In this document: in pieces, positions 35,221 to 48,620 of the stretch
Layout of the letters: each line of letters begins with the position of its first letter
How positions within the stretch are numbered: the stretch's first letter is position 1
Assembly (NCBI RefSeq): GCF_963576615.1
Contig: NC_088711.1
Coordinates: forward strand, 36,382,121 to 36,446,120
Origin: Watersipora subatra
Lineage: Eukaryota; Bryozoa; Gymnolaemata; Cheilostomatida; Watersiporidae
DNA: 64,000 nucleotides
Direction: 5' to 3'
Made by a program: the position numbers and the translations under genes
The notes under the pieces: model-generated
Database searches by the model: none
The model's input: only the letters and a program-made list of their open reading frames with translations
What the model was told of the DNA's origin: nothing

Positions 35221-36449
35221 ATGTGGAGACTGGTTAACTCTATGACTATATCTCTGCGACTATATCACTTTTTGACGGGTATTAATGGCTGAACACTCAA
35301 CTCAATGATATTACGCAAGGCACCGAAATAGCCAGATGTTGGTATTGGAAAAATATTTAATAGATAACATGCACTCATTCTATGTTACAATTGTATGTTT
35401 GTTTTTTTCAGTTTGAAAGAAAACTACATTTATTCATGTTGATAAATAGCTGCTGTAAGGAACTAAGGAAGCATTACTCCAAATTATAACGTGTGTTTAT
35501 GTAGGATTTCTGTTACCAACATTTTCAACGATTAAAGCTGAATGCATAAATCTTTGTCCATTATTTGCATAGATAAATTAACATTTATACGACATTCAAG
35601 TTGCCATTTCGTAACAAATTTAAATTTAGTAACTATATACCCATCTCAAAAGCTCACGACATCCATGCGATTAAAAGATTATTTGTTTTTGCTATTTTGC
35701 ATAAAGTGAGTTCTATAATATGTATTAAATACATGTATTTTATGTTTGTGTGTCACGAATGTTTATTCAGTCTGCTTGTTTCATCAGGTCAGTGATTTTT
35801 GCCACAACTATAATTATTTTTCCAACAATTAGATGTTTTATGATTTCATGCTATGCTGCTTTGTGGAATCCAGATTGGCTTAGCCAAGTTAGTATAAGAT
35901 CAAGTTTGCCAGTAATTGATGCTCTTTAGTGAACAAATATTTAATGCATTTTTGTGCAAATTTTTGCAGATTAGAACTACGTGTTTGTTTTGTCTGTTGG
36001 GTGCTGCATCATTAAAAAGCATAAGATTTTTAGTATTCAATAATATAATATAGTGTTATTTTTATATGCAGGCAAAATGACATAAATATGGCTCAAAAAT
36101 ACTAGTGATGGAAGTTCATATTTGGAATTAGTCACGTATTGCACAATCATCCTCATCAATGGCACATGGTTGTGTCACAATATCAATCAAAAATAAGTAA
36201 CATATCATGAGCTGATATTTCCAATAGAACAATAAATTGTAGTAAATAGTCCAACAGGCTACGTGTGTCAAATAAATATGCTTGGCTCATAAATAGCCAA
36301 TATCTCATCTCAAATAGCCGATGTATAGCGAGTGAGCGTAGCATTTGGTTACTATTGGCCAACCCATGGTAAAAAGCGACGACACTAGGAGGGCTACCAT
36401 CCTTATAATGCTAAACATTTGAGCAGTTCCCATTCAACATTGTTTCTTT
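35221..36449. other. 3' flank of the reductase gene, no gene seen
   Basis: AT-rich unique sequence after the TAG. Candidate poly(A) signals are ATTAAA near 35,532 and AATAAA near 36,232 and 36,270, none with an obvious GT-rich element that would settle the choice. No coding exon was recognised. Confidence 0.5.
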
Positions 36450-37330
36450 CATATTTAGGTTACAACACATCAGATCCTTGGAAAGCCAACAACCCTACCC
36501 TGGCGTCCTGCAGGGTCTAGAATACAAGACGCCAGGAGAGCTGAGGCTATGTTATAGGATTTGACCTTGAATAGTTGACCTTAGCATCAATAAAATACTG
36601 TCCTTTTACATTTACATTATGAAGAAATCACCATTTTAGAGAAATTTACGCTAAGCCTTGAACAGTTGGCCATGATAGCAATAAAATGTCAACATGTAAC
36701 ATTTAGCTTATGGTTCATCGCATCCTTAGAAAGCCAACAACTCTCCCCAGCGCCCTGCAGGGTCTAGAATACAAGACGCTAGGAGAGCCGAGACTATCTC
36801 ATTAGGATACCACATTAAACCATAGATCTTTGACCATAATATCAATTCAGTAATCACCTTTCACATTTAGCTTATGGTCCATCAGATCCTTAAAAAGCCA
36901 ACGACTCACCCCAGCGCCATGCAGGGTCTAGAATACAAGACGCTAGGAGAGCCGAGGCTATCTTATAAGTTACTGAATTAAACCATAGATCTTTGACCAG
37001 AATATCAATTTAGTAATGACCTTTCACATTTAGCTTATGGTCCATCAGATCCTTAGAAGGCCAACAACTCCCCAGTGCCCTGCAGGGTCTAGAATGCTAC
37101 AAGACGCTAGGAGAGCTGAGGCTATCTTATAGGACACCATATTTGACCTTGAATGGTTGACCATAGTATCATTGCAATATTGACCCTACACAACTAGCTC
37201 GGCATTATCTTATCCTTCAATTGCCAACAACTGACCCAACGTCCTGCAGGGTCTAGAATGCAAGACGCTAGGAGAGCGAAGGCTATCTCATTAGGATACT
37301 AGGTGAAGCTTTTTACATGGGGTATAGTAA
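36450..37330. repeat. Five tandem units of about 160-250 bp with a conserved hairpin core
   Basis: The core CCTGCAGGGTCTAGAATACA, followed by AGACGCTAGGAGAGC, recurs near 36,510, 36,755, 36,920, 37,080 and 37,245. Between cores are similar spacers with CCTTAGAAAGCCAACAACT and TTTGACC motifs. In the first unit CCTGGCGTC and GACGCCAGG can pair across the core. The units sit between the convergent 3' ends of the reductase gene and gene A. No coding frame is shared between units. Confidence 0.85.
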
Positions 37331-37781
37331 TTCAGTGACTAGCTTACTTATTTCACATTGGCCATGATGTAAACGCATCCTTAGAGGGTGAAGAATGCTA
37401 CGCACATTGTTTGTTCAGTTAAGGACTCGTACGATTTGCCATCATCTGTCGAATCTCTGCACTTGAGCAAGTTTTGAATCATGCTTATGAAAGCACAAGG
37501 AATAATATCAGGTCGCAATTACAGTCAGGTGAAACAGTGCGACCAAATATACAGTACTTACGTTGTAAACTCGCTAAATATACGCACAACGTATACGACT
37601 TGAGCCGATAGCCTAAAAAAATAATTTTGAGATAGCCATCTGCTACGAGGCAGACTAGCATAGGTTCCTAATAATTTGAGTAACAGAGTGGGATATTTGG
37701 TAATAGCAACAGTAAGTTTGCAAGATTCTCAATGCCACCGGATTCATGATTGAAAGCGGCAATGCTAAGAATTGACTGACA

Positions 37782-40700
37782 CTAATTGTCGGCTTTGATA
37801 ACCTCTGTAACGGTGGTCGGAATGTTGAGGGGCGGAGACGATGGATCACATTTGATCTCTTCAACCACTTCTTTAGCAGCTGGTTCAGGTGTCTGAACAA
37901 TCGGAAAAATTGGGCTACTGTTTGGCGTGACCTCTGGTGATAGTGATTGCCGGCTTTTCAATTTGTTGATGAGGCCTTCTAATCGGCCAGTTGATAGTCG
38001 CCTAACGGGTTCTTTATGTTCAACCGGCATTAAATCTAAGAGCCTTGGCAGTTTTGGTGAAATTGGCTCCTCTTCATCACTCTCTCGAATAATTACTTCT
38101 ACATCATTGTGAATCCGCTTGTTGATGCTGTCTGCTCTTTCGTTAAGGCCATCCGTCATAACCTTGAGTTCTTGCTTTCTCGCTCGGGCACGTGGTCTAC
38201 CGCTGACGTCATCGGCAGATCTACTCAATGAGGCAGAGTTGGAATTGTCTAGAGAAACCTTTGTGTCATCTGGAGACTCATTCTGTTTTCTTGTGCGCCC
38301 GCTTTTTCGTCTTCCAGCACTGGTTGTGGAATCCTCCTCAGTTGCTGAAATATACAAAACATTCTAAAGATAGATGTTGGTTTGTTTTGTTTGCTGCCTT
38401 CTGTGAAGCTAAAACACAAAAATGCAAGTTTGAGTTCCACTAAAAGAGCTGCCGCGATGTCTAATTAAACAAACCAAAATGTTTACTCCTTTGTTGCAAG
38501 CTATAATTAATGCTAAAATATAACACTGAGTAAAAGAACTAAAAATATACTTATTACGTTGCAAAGTTGAGATCTGATTAATATGGTGACACAAGAGAGA
38601 ACCACCACTTCGCAATGAAACAAGGAAAGATTAGTCTGCAAAGAAATAGCCATGCTACTAAACATTTCATACCAAAGCCTAGGCTAAAGACGATTTGCTC
38701 AGAGAGTTAACCGAGAAACAATTGCCTTAATCCTAAAGCTAATATCAAAATGTGGGAGTGATTTATTTGAACTTACCATAGCAACCAGGATAAATCGTTT
38801 CCAAAATTTTATGTTCATCTAAATACAATGTCAGCAAAAAAATACTCGGCAATATACATGCATCGTCACCAATCTTACCTTGACCATCTGCAGCCACAGG
38901 CTCTTTAGAGCGATTTCGCGCTTTACCATTCGGCGGAGTAACTCTACCATTTTCAGAAGTAGTGGGTACGGTGAGATTCAGCTTGCCGCCTCCTTCTTCG
39001 CAGCTCTCATCAAGCAGGGCTCCCAAGTCGATGATATATGGACTCAGACCTCCATCCAGAAGGGTAGCCACTTCACTGCTATGGCATTTTCTCAAGTGGC
39101 TCTTGCACTCCGACTTGTTGTATGAGGTAAACTTGCAGAGTTTGCATTTGAATCGCCTCCAACCAAGATGCCTGACCGCGTGTCTTCTCAGGTTGGAACT
39201 ACTGCCGTACTGTCGCTTGCATTTTAAGCAGACTAGTTTACTAATGTCAATCATTCCCGCGATTTTTGCTTCATCATCTTCGTCTAACAAGGGCACGGAT
39301 TCGCCTTGTATTAATATGCGAATGCCTTTTGAGTCCTTTGCTTTTACAATATCGTCCTCGGAATTCGTCCCCTGCACCGGTGGAGTAGCTTGCGCAGACT
39401 TGTCATCAGGTTGAATAAGTGTCTCTGGTTGTAGGATGTTTGCAAGTGGTGGTTGGGCTGCAGCTGGAGCCGTTACTTCAACATCTTGTCGCAACTTATA
39501 TACTTGAGAACCATCGGCCTGTTGAATGCGCACCACTTCCGGAACCTTCCTCCTGACACTGATAGTCCCATCCGAAAATTGTTTTGGTTTTAAATTACGC
39601 TTGGGCCTTCCAAGAGCTAAAGAGGTTGGTGTCACGGGTGGCGTTTGGTTGCGCTCTTCCTCTTTAGCCTCGTCAGATGGAGAAAGCTGCCCCAACATGT
39701 CATCCTGAATCAGATTTGAAGGTGCAGCACTTTTTGCATTAGTCCGATCCGAGGTTTCTCCGCTTGCCGTGCTATCATTGGTTGACTGGATGCTGTTATC
39801 TGGACTTCCAGTCACCGTCACCGTCGTCGCCTCAGGTTGAGCAGAAGGATCCTGAGAGGAAGTTGAAGCGATGGCTGGAGCACTAGGTCCAGCGGTGGCA
39901 TCAGGAGTGGAGCTGTTTCCGGCTTCAGCAGGTGAATCCTCTTTGCGCCGCTTTCCACATGCAACGGCATGCATCACCATGTTCTGACGCATGCTAAAAG
40001 CCCTGTTACAGGTCTTGCAGACAAAAAGCAGAGGCTTTGAAGCCTTCTCTTCTATTTCCTGCTTCTTGAATGGAGGAGGCTCAAGACCCGATTTCTTGTA
40101 GCAAGCTACCATATGCAGGTATAGATACTGTCTCTTTCCAAATGTCTTGGTGCACAGATTACAATGCCTGTAAAGCAAGAACGATTGCAGAGTTGAGAAA
40201 ACGCTGCCAAAGATAAAAAAGTATAAAAATATTTTCATATATATAGTTCCATCCACAAAATAAAAAAGCTTTTGTCCTTAAATTACAGCTTTTTAACAAC
40301 GCATCCCCACTTTGATTTTACAAAAACCGTTACAGTAATATTTTAAACGTCACAGTTTTCCAACAAGGTATCTCTTCGACGTGATTAGTCTGACAAGTGT
40401 TTCCAAGCGTTCTCTTGAGAGCATGTAAAACGACCATGAAACAAACCAGTTAACTTTTTGATCAACAACCTAGAATACTCAGCAGTAAGCTCAACTGTTA
40501 CGATTAGTGTGCAGGCGAACTACCGCGGTGTTGCTAGCAAATAACTGCTATAAATTTATACATACAGGCGAACCTCGACATATGAAATTAAATTGTTCCC
40601 AAATTTTCTTTCTGTGGCAAAATCATCATGCATTAGAGAAGATATTGCTATTCATAAACCCCCGAATTATTCGTTTAGTTTGATTCATACTAAAAAACTT

Positions 40701-43700
40701 AATGATAAATACTTCAGATAATTAATTATACATAGCATTAAAATAAATGTGTCACATAAAGCTATATAAAAAGAAATAAAAATGTGAATTATATAAAAGA
40801 AACTAAACTAATAAAGTAATAATGGTCCTGTATGTTAAACATTGACGAATATGGGTGTAGCCTTGGCAATACGGGAGACGAAGAGGACATAGGTGAAGGT
40901 CATGGTACAAAAACAGAGCGAGTCCAATTTAGATGGCATAAGCATTAAATTAACATAACTTATTTTTATTTTTGCTCTTTATATTTAATATTTTTTATAT
41001 GTTATCTCAATATTTTACAGCCAGCCTCTTTGTTTTTACACACAGTTCTGTATTTTATGTATCGCTTTCACTTCATTTCCCACCGTAATTACTAAAGAAT
41101 TCACTCAAGTTATAAAGAATTGCTGTAAAAATTTTGCTCAAAATTTTTGGAATTTATTGCTTATTGCTTTAATAATGTAAAATAATTGGCTTCTTTGACT
41201 TCCGTGATTTTAAAACTTAAAAAAGGAGCGTATCAAATGCAGCTTAATATTATTCAAGATCTAAAATCAAACTATGCAAAGGAGAACTGCGTAAATACGC
41301 ACTGTTTTAAAAAACTTTGACATAACATGTTGGAAATTACTTGAAACACTCTATCAAATGTTTGCCAAAATTTTATATTACTAAAATGATCGTGAGAACG
41401 TGAGCCGAGGTTTAGCTGTATTAGTTTTGCAAGCAACGCATACAGAGCAGTACATGAGCTAGTAGAAATCACTGATGCTTTGTAACTATCTAAGCGCATG
41501 TAACAATCCTATCAACATTCTCAAGGATAAGCCGGTAGCATCACACATAAAAGAAAAAGATAAATTGGATTGGCTTACAAGCTAGATTTGCTTGCTCGAT
41601 CCTCAGCGGCTGGTGATGCTTTCTTTTTCGCAGGCGTATTGTTGGGCGAGGCAGCCTTAGATGTCTCTCCCTTGCTCGAGTTCACCGACTCGGAGTAGAC
41701 CCTTGCCCTGATCGCCTCTCTAGCTTTATCGATAGTGTCTCCGGTGAGACCATGAGCCGTCTTGAGATGTCTTGTTACACCCCAGAACTGTAAACACAAT
41801 GCAAAAATCCTTCACCACAAGTTCACAACTTACAAATATTCACCTAGAAAACCTACTAAAGGCATTATTGTAAACAAGAAAAATAAATTTTCTGTTTTTC
41901 TGTCATCAATAGAATTTAAAACCAGATTCTCAGAGGCAAATTGTAATACATTTTAGAGAGCAAAACACCTGTCCAAGTTTTCTTTGTATGCTAGAATGCA
42001 TTTATACATGAATGACAGCAGCAGACAGCTAGAGCAACTGGTCTTTTAATCACACTAGTACAGTTGGCAGCCTCGTGCACCATGAGATATCGACATAAGT
42101 AATCGGTATGATTATCCCGTCAAGTGGTATGGTGATCAAGTGGTAAAGTGGTAATGCGTTCGCCTTTAACCCTGATGCCTTGGGTTCAACTCCCATGAAA
42201 AGCAATTTTTTTCTAATGTTCTTCGCGCTGCTTCGGACAGACGGATAGACAGATGAACGGATGGACACAGCTCTTATTATAGTAAAGATTAGAAACAACT
42301 TGTAGTCAAACTGAATGACTTTTGTCAAGTATATCTACATGTAGGCAGCAGGTAAATGATATGAGCTAGTAAGCAGCAGCTCATAGAAAGTTAGAAACAT
42401 ACACGAGGTTTGAACTGGGTGTGCTTAAAAATATGCACATGCTCAAACAAGAGGGCGATGACATCTGTAATGCTAGTGAAATTTGTTACCGAGGGCATGA
42501 TCTCTAGGCCAAGCCACGTGACTATCAGATTTAGTGCAATGGTGCAATGGTAACAAGATGACCAAAAATATTAGCGGGTAAATAGTTGTACAAAAAATTT
42601 GACAGCTAACAACTGCACCAGCAAGCAGAGAATAATATCATAAAAGTCAACAAAACGCATCTGCAATTTGAAACGTTAAGAAATGTTTTCATAAGTTCTA
42701 TTCCAAAGTTTAACTAATGATTCGAAAAAACTTTGGTCTAGTCTTGATGCCAATTACTCGTTGATCACATGATCAGCTATGGCAAAACTACCCTTTATCA
42801 CCATGAATTTGTAGCAGATGACTGCCATTATTGGCTCATAAGTATAAAAAAGCTTAGTGAAACTGAACACAATAACATAGCTGGTTTGTAAGTTTAATTG
42901 GATTTCAGAAAGTTTTCTTCTAGACATGATTGACAAGCTGATTTCCAACAATCAAATCGATTTGACCAATCAAAATGGTACAAGTATGAGAGAAAGATTA
43001 TGATTGGCCCAATCCACTTCATTGTTGCATCACCATCCCTAGGCAGGCGTTTCCATTAGCCATAAGCCCATGATGAAAAACCAGCTATCAAGCTGAGCAC
43101 TATTAGGTAAGAGAGCAGAAGAAGTTGACTCTCAGAAAGGAGGTTGTACTTACCTGGGTAAAGACGTTCTTGCAGAAGATGCAAGGGTAGAGGTTCCTCT
43201 TCTTGCCATGTTTGCTGATCATGTGGAAATTGAGTGCCTTGGCTGTACCGAAGCTCGTGTTGCAGGGTAGACACTTCATCTTCGTAAAGTCACAGTCGGT
43301 TCTCTTGGAGAGCACTTCAGCCAGGGCCACTGAAAGGTACATGCACGCACTCCATACAAACGTTAATACTGCTATAACGGTATAAAAAACATGGAGACAT
43401 GGGAGAAAGAAGAGCATACAAAACAGAAAATCTAAGATATGAAGTGTGAGATAGGAGAGATGAGAGATGCAGACGGATCTCGTGTGGCATATGAATATGG
43501 AGATGAAAGAAGAGAGGGATGGCTGGTAATGCGCAAGACATGGACTATCAAATCTGAGATTACCTTTGGAAGTGAGATTCTTGGACTTGCCATTTCCCTT
43601 CGGCGTATCGAGGGCCTCGATGTCTTCCCATTCTGACTCAAACGTTGCAGCAGGCTTGCTTGGCCTTTGTCGCAGGTTCATGTTAGGATACCCATCTGGG

Positions 43701-46020
43701 TATGAGAGATTATATAATTAACTAATTAATACAATTAATTAAAATATAATTATAGGTAAACACTAACAAGCAAAATGTTATATTTATAGTTAGTTATTAA
43801 CAAGCAAAACGTTATACATGTATATAACTATAGTTAGTTATTAACAAGCAAAACTTTATATATAATTATAGTTAGTTATTAACAAGCAAAATGTTATATA
43901 TAACTATAGTTAGGTATTAACAAACAAAACTTTATATATAATTATAGTTAGTTTTTAATAAGCAAAATGTTATATATAACTATAATTAGGTATTAACAAG
44001 CAAAACTTTATATATAATTATAGATAGTTATTAACAAGCAAAATGTTATATATAACTATAGTTAGTTATTAACAAGCAAAACTTTATATATAATTATAGT
44101 TAGTTATTAACAAGCAAAATGTTATATATAACTATAGTTATTAACAAGCAAAAATGTTATATATAACTATAGTTAGTTATTAACAAGCAAAACTTTATAT
44201 ATAATTATAGTTAGTTATTAACAAGCAAAATGTTATATATAACTATAGTTATTAACAAGCAAAAATGTTATATATAACTATAGTTAGTTATTAACAAGCA
44301 AAAATGTTATATATAACTATAGTTAGTTATTAACAAGCAAAACTTTATATATAACTATAGTTAGTTATTAACAAGCAAAAATGTTATATATAACTATAGT
44401 TAATTATTAACAAGCAAAAATGTTATATATAACTATAGTTAGTTATTAACAAGCAAAACTTTATATATAATTATAGTTAGTAATTAATAAGCAAAACTTT
44501 ATATATAATTATAGTTAGTAACATGTTTTAACAAGTAAACAAGCATCGAAAGCAAGCTGGGTTTAAAAACACTCACCTTTGGGTTGCACAGCGGTAATCA
44601 TCACCGTTTTATTTTCATCATTCGTATTGGTGAGAGATTGTGCCTCCGTCTCGGCTCCCACCACTGTCTGAGCCACAGCACAAGTCACTCCTAAATTAAG
44701 CAACCTTGTCAACCAGAAGCCAACTATATCACGATGAGAGCACATAGTTTGTCGTAAATGATAAACTGTGAACGAGTAGTAAGCGCATGAAGAAACTTCA
44801 CAAGCCAGTGCGCGCGACTAGTCTATCAATACCATTGTTGAGCGTTGATGCAATGGCAACAATGCTATTCGGCAATGCTGACCTTGCATTTGCACTATTA
44901 ATCTAAGAGTACACCTGACATATCATAGCTTAGCACGCTAAACCAGAATGTTCTAGAAGGATTACCTTCTAGAATTATATATCGAGAGACATTCACTTTG
45001 TCAACCCTTAAAGAAGTGGTTAATTTATGTTGCAAAAACCGATAACATCTCTACACTTTTTGCTTAATAAATACTGTATATGAGCAGTGCAGTTGGTATA
45101 TGCTAAATATTATTGGCCAAACCAAGCAACAAGAAAAACCTACAAGATATAAATCTATGTTTCTGTAATTAGCGATTTGAACATATGTCCATACCAGCAA
45201 CTAAAAACCTTGCTGCAGTTCTAGGGGGCAAGTGTGTTAGACGATCAGAACATAATTACAAAAATAATGAGGTGTTAAAATAAAACTGTTAGCCCTCACC
45301 TTCCATTGGTTTTATAATTATATCAACAGCCGGCTTTTCTTTTATTTTAGACAAATCAGCAGGGGCAGTTTTTCTGATAGGGCGAGCCTTCCGTTTACCA
45401 GTTGTCGTGCGTCTCCTACTAGGACGTGCAACCAGCTTGTCTGTGTCTGGATCAGTTGGCAGTATAGTTGTCACTGCCGGATTAGGATAGAAGCTAGGCG
45501 TAGTTCGCTCATCTTTGTGCGAATTCTGAATGTCAAACAATACTAATAAGTCATTTATAACAATTTGGTAATGTTTAAAAATGAGTTATATGTTCAAACA
45601 TTTTATATTTTTGAACATATAAAATGTTTTATATGTTCAAAAATCTTTTATATGTCAAGTACACATATCATCAAAAATAAAAAAAATATACCTTGCCATA
45701 ATATATGCATACATACCATACAGTATACTCGTTTATGAGCAATAAAGTTAGCCAAAGATCTGAATAGGCCGCGACAGTAACGGCATTCTAATACAGCGTC
45801 GCACTCCTGCTCGAGGTAGTCTAGGACTTCCTTAGTGGCTGTTTTCCTGGCATCCAAAATCTACAGCGAAAAGGAATGCAGAATATTTTATAAGTATTTT
45901 TTTAAATTAGATTATGACTAGAAAATAAACACAGCCACACACGACAACAAAACTAACCTGAATGATGGTTGGTAATCCAAGCTCAATAGGTTGAGTAATT
46001 TTAGAAGTGTCTAAAGACAT
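37782..46020 (-). CDS. ZNF800: Gene A: ZNF800-like zinc-finger protein, ten coding exons, complete
   Basis: Exons 46020-45958, 45860-45717, 45525-45300, 44690-44577, 43695-43564, 43329-43154, 41787-41579, 40167-38879, 38818-38777 and 38344-37782 chain in phase to 2958 nt (985 residues). Finger 1 (47-68, C-x2-C-x12-H-x4-C, CRYCRGLFRSLANFIAHKR) is the hallmark N-terminal C2HC finger of ZNF800. Fingers 2 (246-267) and 3 (276-297) are C2H2; 4 (357-377) and 5 (405-425) end H-x3-C; 6 (668-688) and 7 (696-717) are a C2H2 pair. Acidic, Ser/Pro-rich linkers and a basic C-terminal part with SGRPRARARK (AT-hook-like) complete it. It is longer than human ZNF800 (about 660 residues). Likely a nuclear DNA-binding regulator; target genes cannot be inferred. 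An AG acceptor before 46048 and a donor at 46630 suggest a spliced non-coding 5' exon. Confidence 0.82.
42110..42290 (+). mobile_element. tRNA-derived SINE in an intron of gene A
   Basis: AAGTGGTAATGCGTTCGCC and, about 30 nt on, GGGTTCAACTCCC correspond to A and B boxes. They are followed by a T-rich stretch and a CGGACAGACGGATAGACAG tail ending in CTCTTATTATAGTAAAGAT. A degraded relative of the tail occurs inverted near 59,700. There is no cloverleaf, so it is not a tRNA gene. Confidence 0.6.
43725..44530. repeat. 38-bp AT-rich minisatellite filling an intron of gene A
   Basis: About twenty units of roughly 38 bp (TAGTTATTAACAAGCAAAAC plus TTTATATATAATTATAGT). Two variants, ACTTTATATATAATTATAG and ATGTTATATATAACTATAG, alternate in places and give a higher-order period. 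The array occupies nearly the whole 886-bp intron between exons 44690-44577 and 43695-43564. Confidence 0.9.
45575..45660. repeat. AT-rich palindrome (TTTGAACATATAAAATG)
   Basis: ATGTTCAAACATTTTATA, TTTTTGAACATATAAAATG and TTTTATATGTTCAAAAAT form overlapping inverted repeats in intron 2 of gene A. Likely a slippage or foldback product. Confidence 0.6.
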
Positions 46021-46630
46021 CTTGAGCAATCAAGGTGTGAGATAATATCTAAAGTTGAAAATACACACATGATTTACAGCTTGAAAAGCAAAACAAAAAA
46101 TCCAACCTCATCATACGATATTGACACGAGTGAGCACATGCAGATAAAACGCAACAAGGTAAGCGAAAATATTTTTTGTAGTAAAATAGTGGAGACCCAA
46201 CAAATATGTACAGCATATGTTAACTAAGATGACCTTACTTGAAATCACGATCGTCATGTCTACATGTGCCTTAAAAACGGCCTAGAGCTATTAGTCAAAC
46301 TTTGTAATTACAAATAGCTAACAAAAAACCAGTGACCAGTTTAAGTTTGCATAAAAGAGAAGATAACTCACTTGTACGCACTCATAAGTACTGTAAAAAT
46401 TCATATGTATAATATAATATACTCACACCATATTATTTGATTTTTCAAACACTTCCATACTAGAAAAAATTACTACAAACCATTGATAGTGAATACAAAC
46501 GAATAACTTTTTTTAGTTCCTCGTATGTTCGCCGATCGCACTTCTAAAATGGTAATTCCGAGGGTTTAGTTTTCGTTTAGTTCAAGTTAAAGACTTTGAA
46601 AACAAACACCAAAATAATAAAAAACGTACC

Positions 46631-46760
46631 TCAACCTGATTACTGAAGCACAGAATTAGTCGTAGACAGCTTCGAGTTGTTTGTAGAAAGAAATCAGCAA
46701 GATATCAGCTAACAACAGGTTTGTTAGTAGTTGCTCTCAGAAGCAATCATACTCGTTCCA
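46631..46760 (-). promoter_or_regulatory. Probable 5' UTR exon and promoter region of gene A
   Basis: On the minus strand a stretch running to CAGGTTGAG ends at a GTACGT donor (46629), and the next acceptor (CAACTTTAG before 46048) opens the exon with the start codon. This implies a non-coding first exon ending at 46630. Its 5' limit and the core promoter are not visible. Confidence 0.35.
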
Positions 46761-48440
46761 TTCTCTTTGAGGCCACACATTTACAATGCATTATGGTAAT
46801 GGATCCTGTGTTGTGCGCGACGAAAGTTATGCGACTTGTTAGGAGTTGTCTATTCGCGTTGAAATTTTCACGAAGCCACAACTTACAAGTTGGTGTCCGT
46901 AAGTTGGCAATGATTAGACTAATTATTGTCTAATTAATTGCAGAGTAGATTAATCTTACATTATTCTAATAACAATTTCAAAATGACCTGCAGCCTCATG
47001 CGATATGCCAATTAAATAAATTTTAATAGCTTTCACACTAGTTAAGAACATCTACAACGACATAGGCAACATACACGATTGTAAGTTGAATGCTATTCTA
47101 AACAGATTTACCTTAAATATATTGCTAATGTAATATAGTATTGCAAGTGCACTATATTACATTTATATCAGTTGTTCCTCTTCTCACCATATGTTGTATG
47201 CTCCATCTTCTAAAACTTCAGTGCATCATTTATTCATAGGATTATGTGATCCATAACAATTAGAGCTCATTAAACAGTGCAGTAACACATTTTTATCATC
47301 ACTAGCATCAGTATGCTGTCCTAACACATAAATTTACAAAATTGTTTAATATGTTATTCAAAGGGTTGCGATACAGTAAAACTGCATTAGATCTTTGCCG
47401 TGCAGTACACCGTAATTTTAAAATACATGACAAATTTCTTATTCGCAGTAGACATTTACTGCAAGAGGACTCCTACTGCAAATTTCCCATTGTGGTCTGC
47501 TACGTATTTACTTCTATGACACATTACTTGAAAGCGAGCAATTTATGAATGGGACCTACTATGAATGCGTATTCTTCAAAACTTGAGAAAGCAGTGTATT
47601 ACAACTATGCATTAGTACAAAATTGACACTGCTGACTTTCCAAGCGTCTCTGCCGCGTTGTAGCAAATTGGCAGATGCTGTTTAGCAAGCTCATGAACTT
47701 GCGCTCTCAACTACATTATCATTTTAGTATAAGGAGTCAGGCATTATCACCATTCAGTAGAAATTGGAGTCTTTATATTGTAGTCCTACTATTATCATAT
47801 CTTAAAGCATAGTATATTCTCATTTTATGTTGATTGTTATTAATTTGTTTGCTCACTCACTCTAGTTCAATTGGAATTAAACTTTTGCAATTGTATTGTG
47901 GTTACATCATAGTCAGCTCAATATTTAATTTGGTCGTGTTTTTAAGAAAAATACAATACTATTTACTGCGCATTAGAAAATGGTTATGCTGTGTATATAC
48001 CAACGCACCCAACGCAATTATGTAGTATACACACAGTACAATCATTTTCTAATGCACAGTGAATTACATTGGTGCAGTGATGGTATTATCTACTACACAG
48101 CGTGCAATGCCAGATGCAGTAGGAGAGTCTCTAGTGCAGGTTCTACAACACTAGATGGAGTATGAACTTTTGTATTACATTCGACATTTACGCACAGCGG
48201 TTATTCATAATAAACTGCATAATTTACTGCGACTGTAATGCATCTTACAACTGGACATCAATGAGTACCTAATCAATGCACAAATATGATTTTTCTGAAT
48301 TAGTCACAAACCTGATTATTTAATTTAAATCTAAACAATGTTACAAATGAACACAAACTTGTCAAAAATGGCTGCACTTTTCTATTTACAAAGTAAACTT
48401 GCATATATTCATCAGTATATTTGGAGAAATGTAAAATATA
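46761..48440. other. Spacer between genes A and B, no gene seen
   Basis: Mostly unique AT-rich sequence. An imperfect inverted repeat near 47,968-48,055 (ATTAGAAAATGGTT against AATCATTTTCTAAT) is the only structure noticed. It must contain the gene A promoter. Confidence 0.45.
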
Positions 48441-48456
48441 TACGGAAAAAGAAAGA

Positions 48457-48477
48457 TTTATTAGTGTTCAGTTTATT
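48457..48477 (-). terminator. Two AATAAA poly(A) signals of gene B
   Basis: On the minus strand AATAAA occurs at 48477-48472 and 48462-48457, about 145-165 nt after the gene B stop codon. This is the expected order and distance for a short 3' UTR. Cleavage would fall near 48,440. Confidence 0.5.
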
Positions 48478-48620
48478 GAGACACACGCTAAGCAAAGCAG
48501 AACAACTAATAATAAATAATATACACAAATATAAGGTTTATATACAACCATCACAAATGTCGATAGACTCAAAGGTGCTTCACAGAATAATTGCGGCCAG
48601 AGTTCCAGGAGCAGACGAAT

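Noticed and set aside
38962-39414. 150-codon plus-strand frame
   Set aside because: Antisense shadow of the 1.3-kb gene A exon, whose zinc-finger frame is clearly the coding one.
40168-40256. N-terminal MDGTIYMKIFLYFFIFGSVF extension of the large gene A exon, resembling a signal peptide
   Set aside because: A strong acceptor (GCTTTACAG before 40167) and phase agreement with 41579 place this in the intron.
42110-42200. Possible tRNA gene
   Set aside because: A and B boxes are present but no cloverleaf or acceptor stem forms, and a SINE tail follows. The same applies to 5,050-5,250, 27,440-27,605 and 32,687-32,760.
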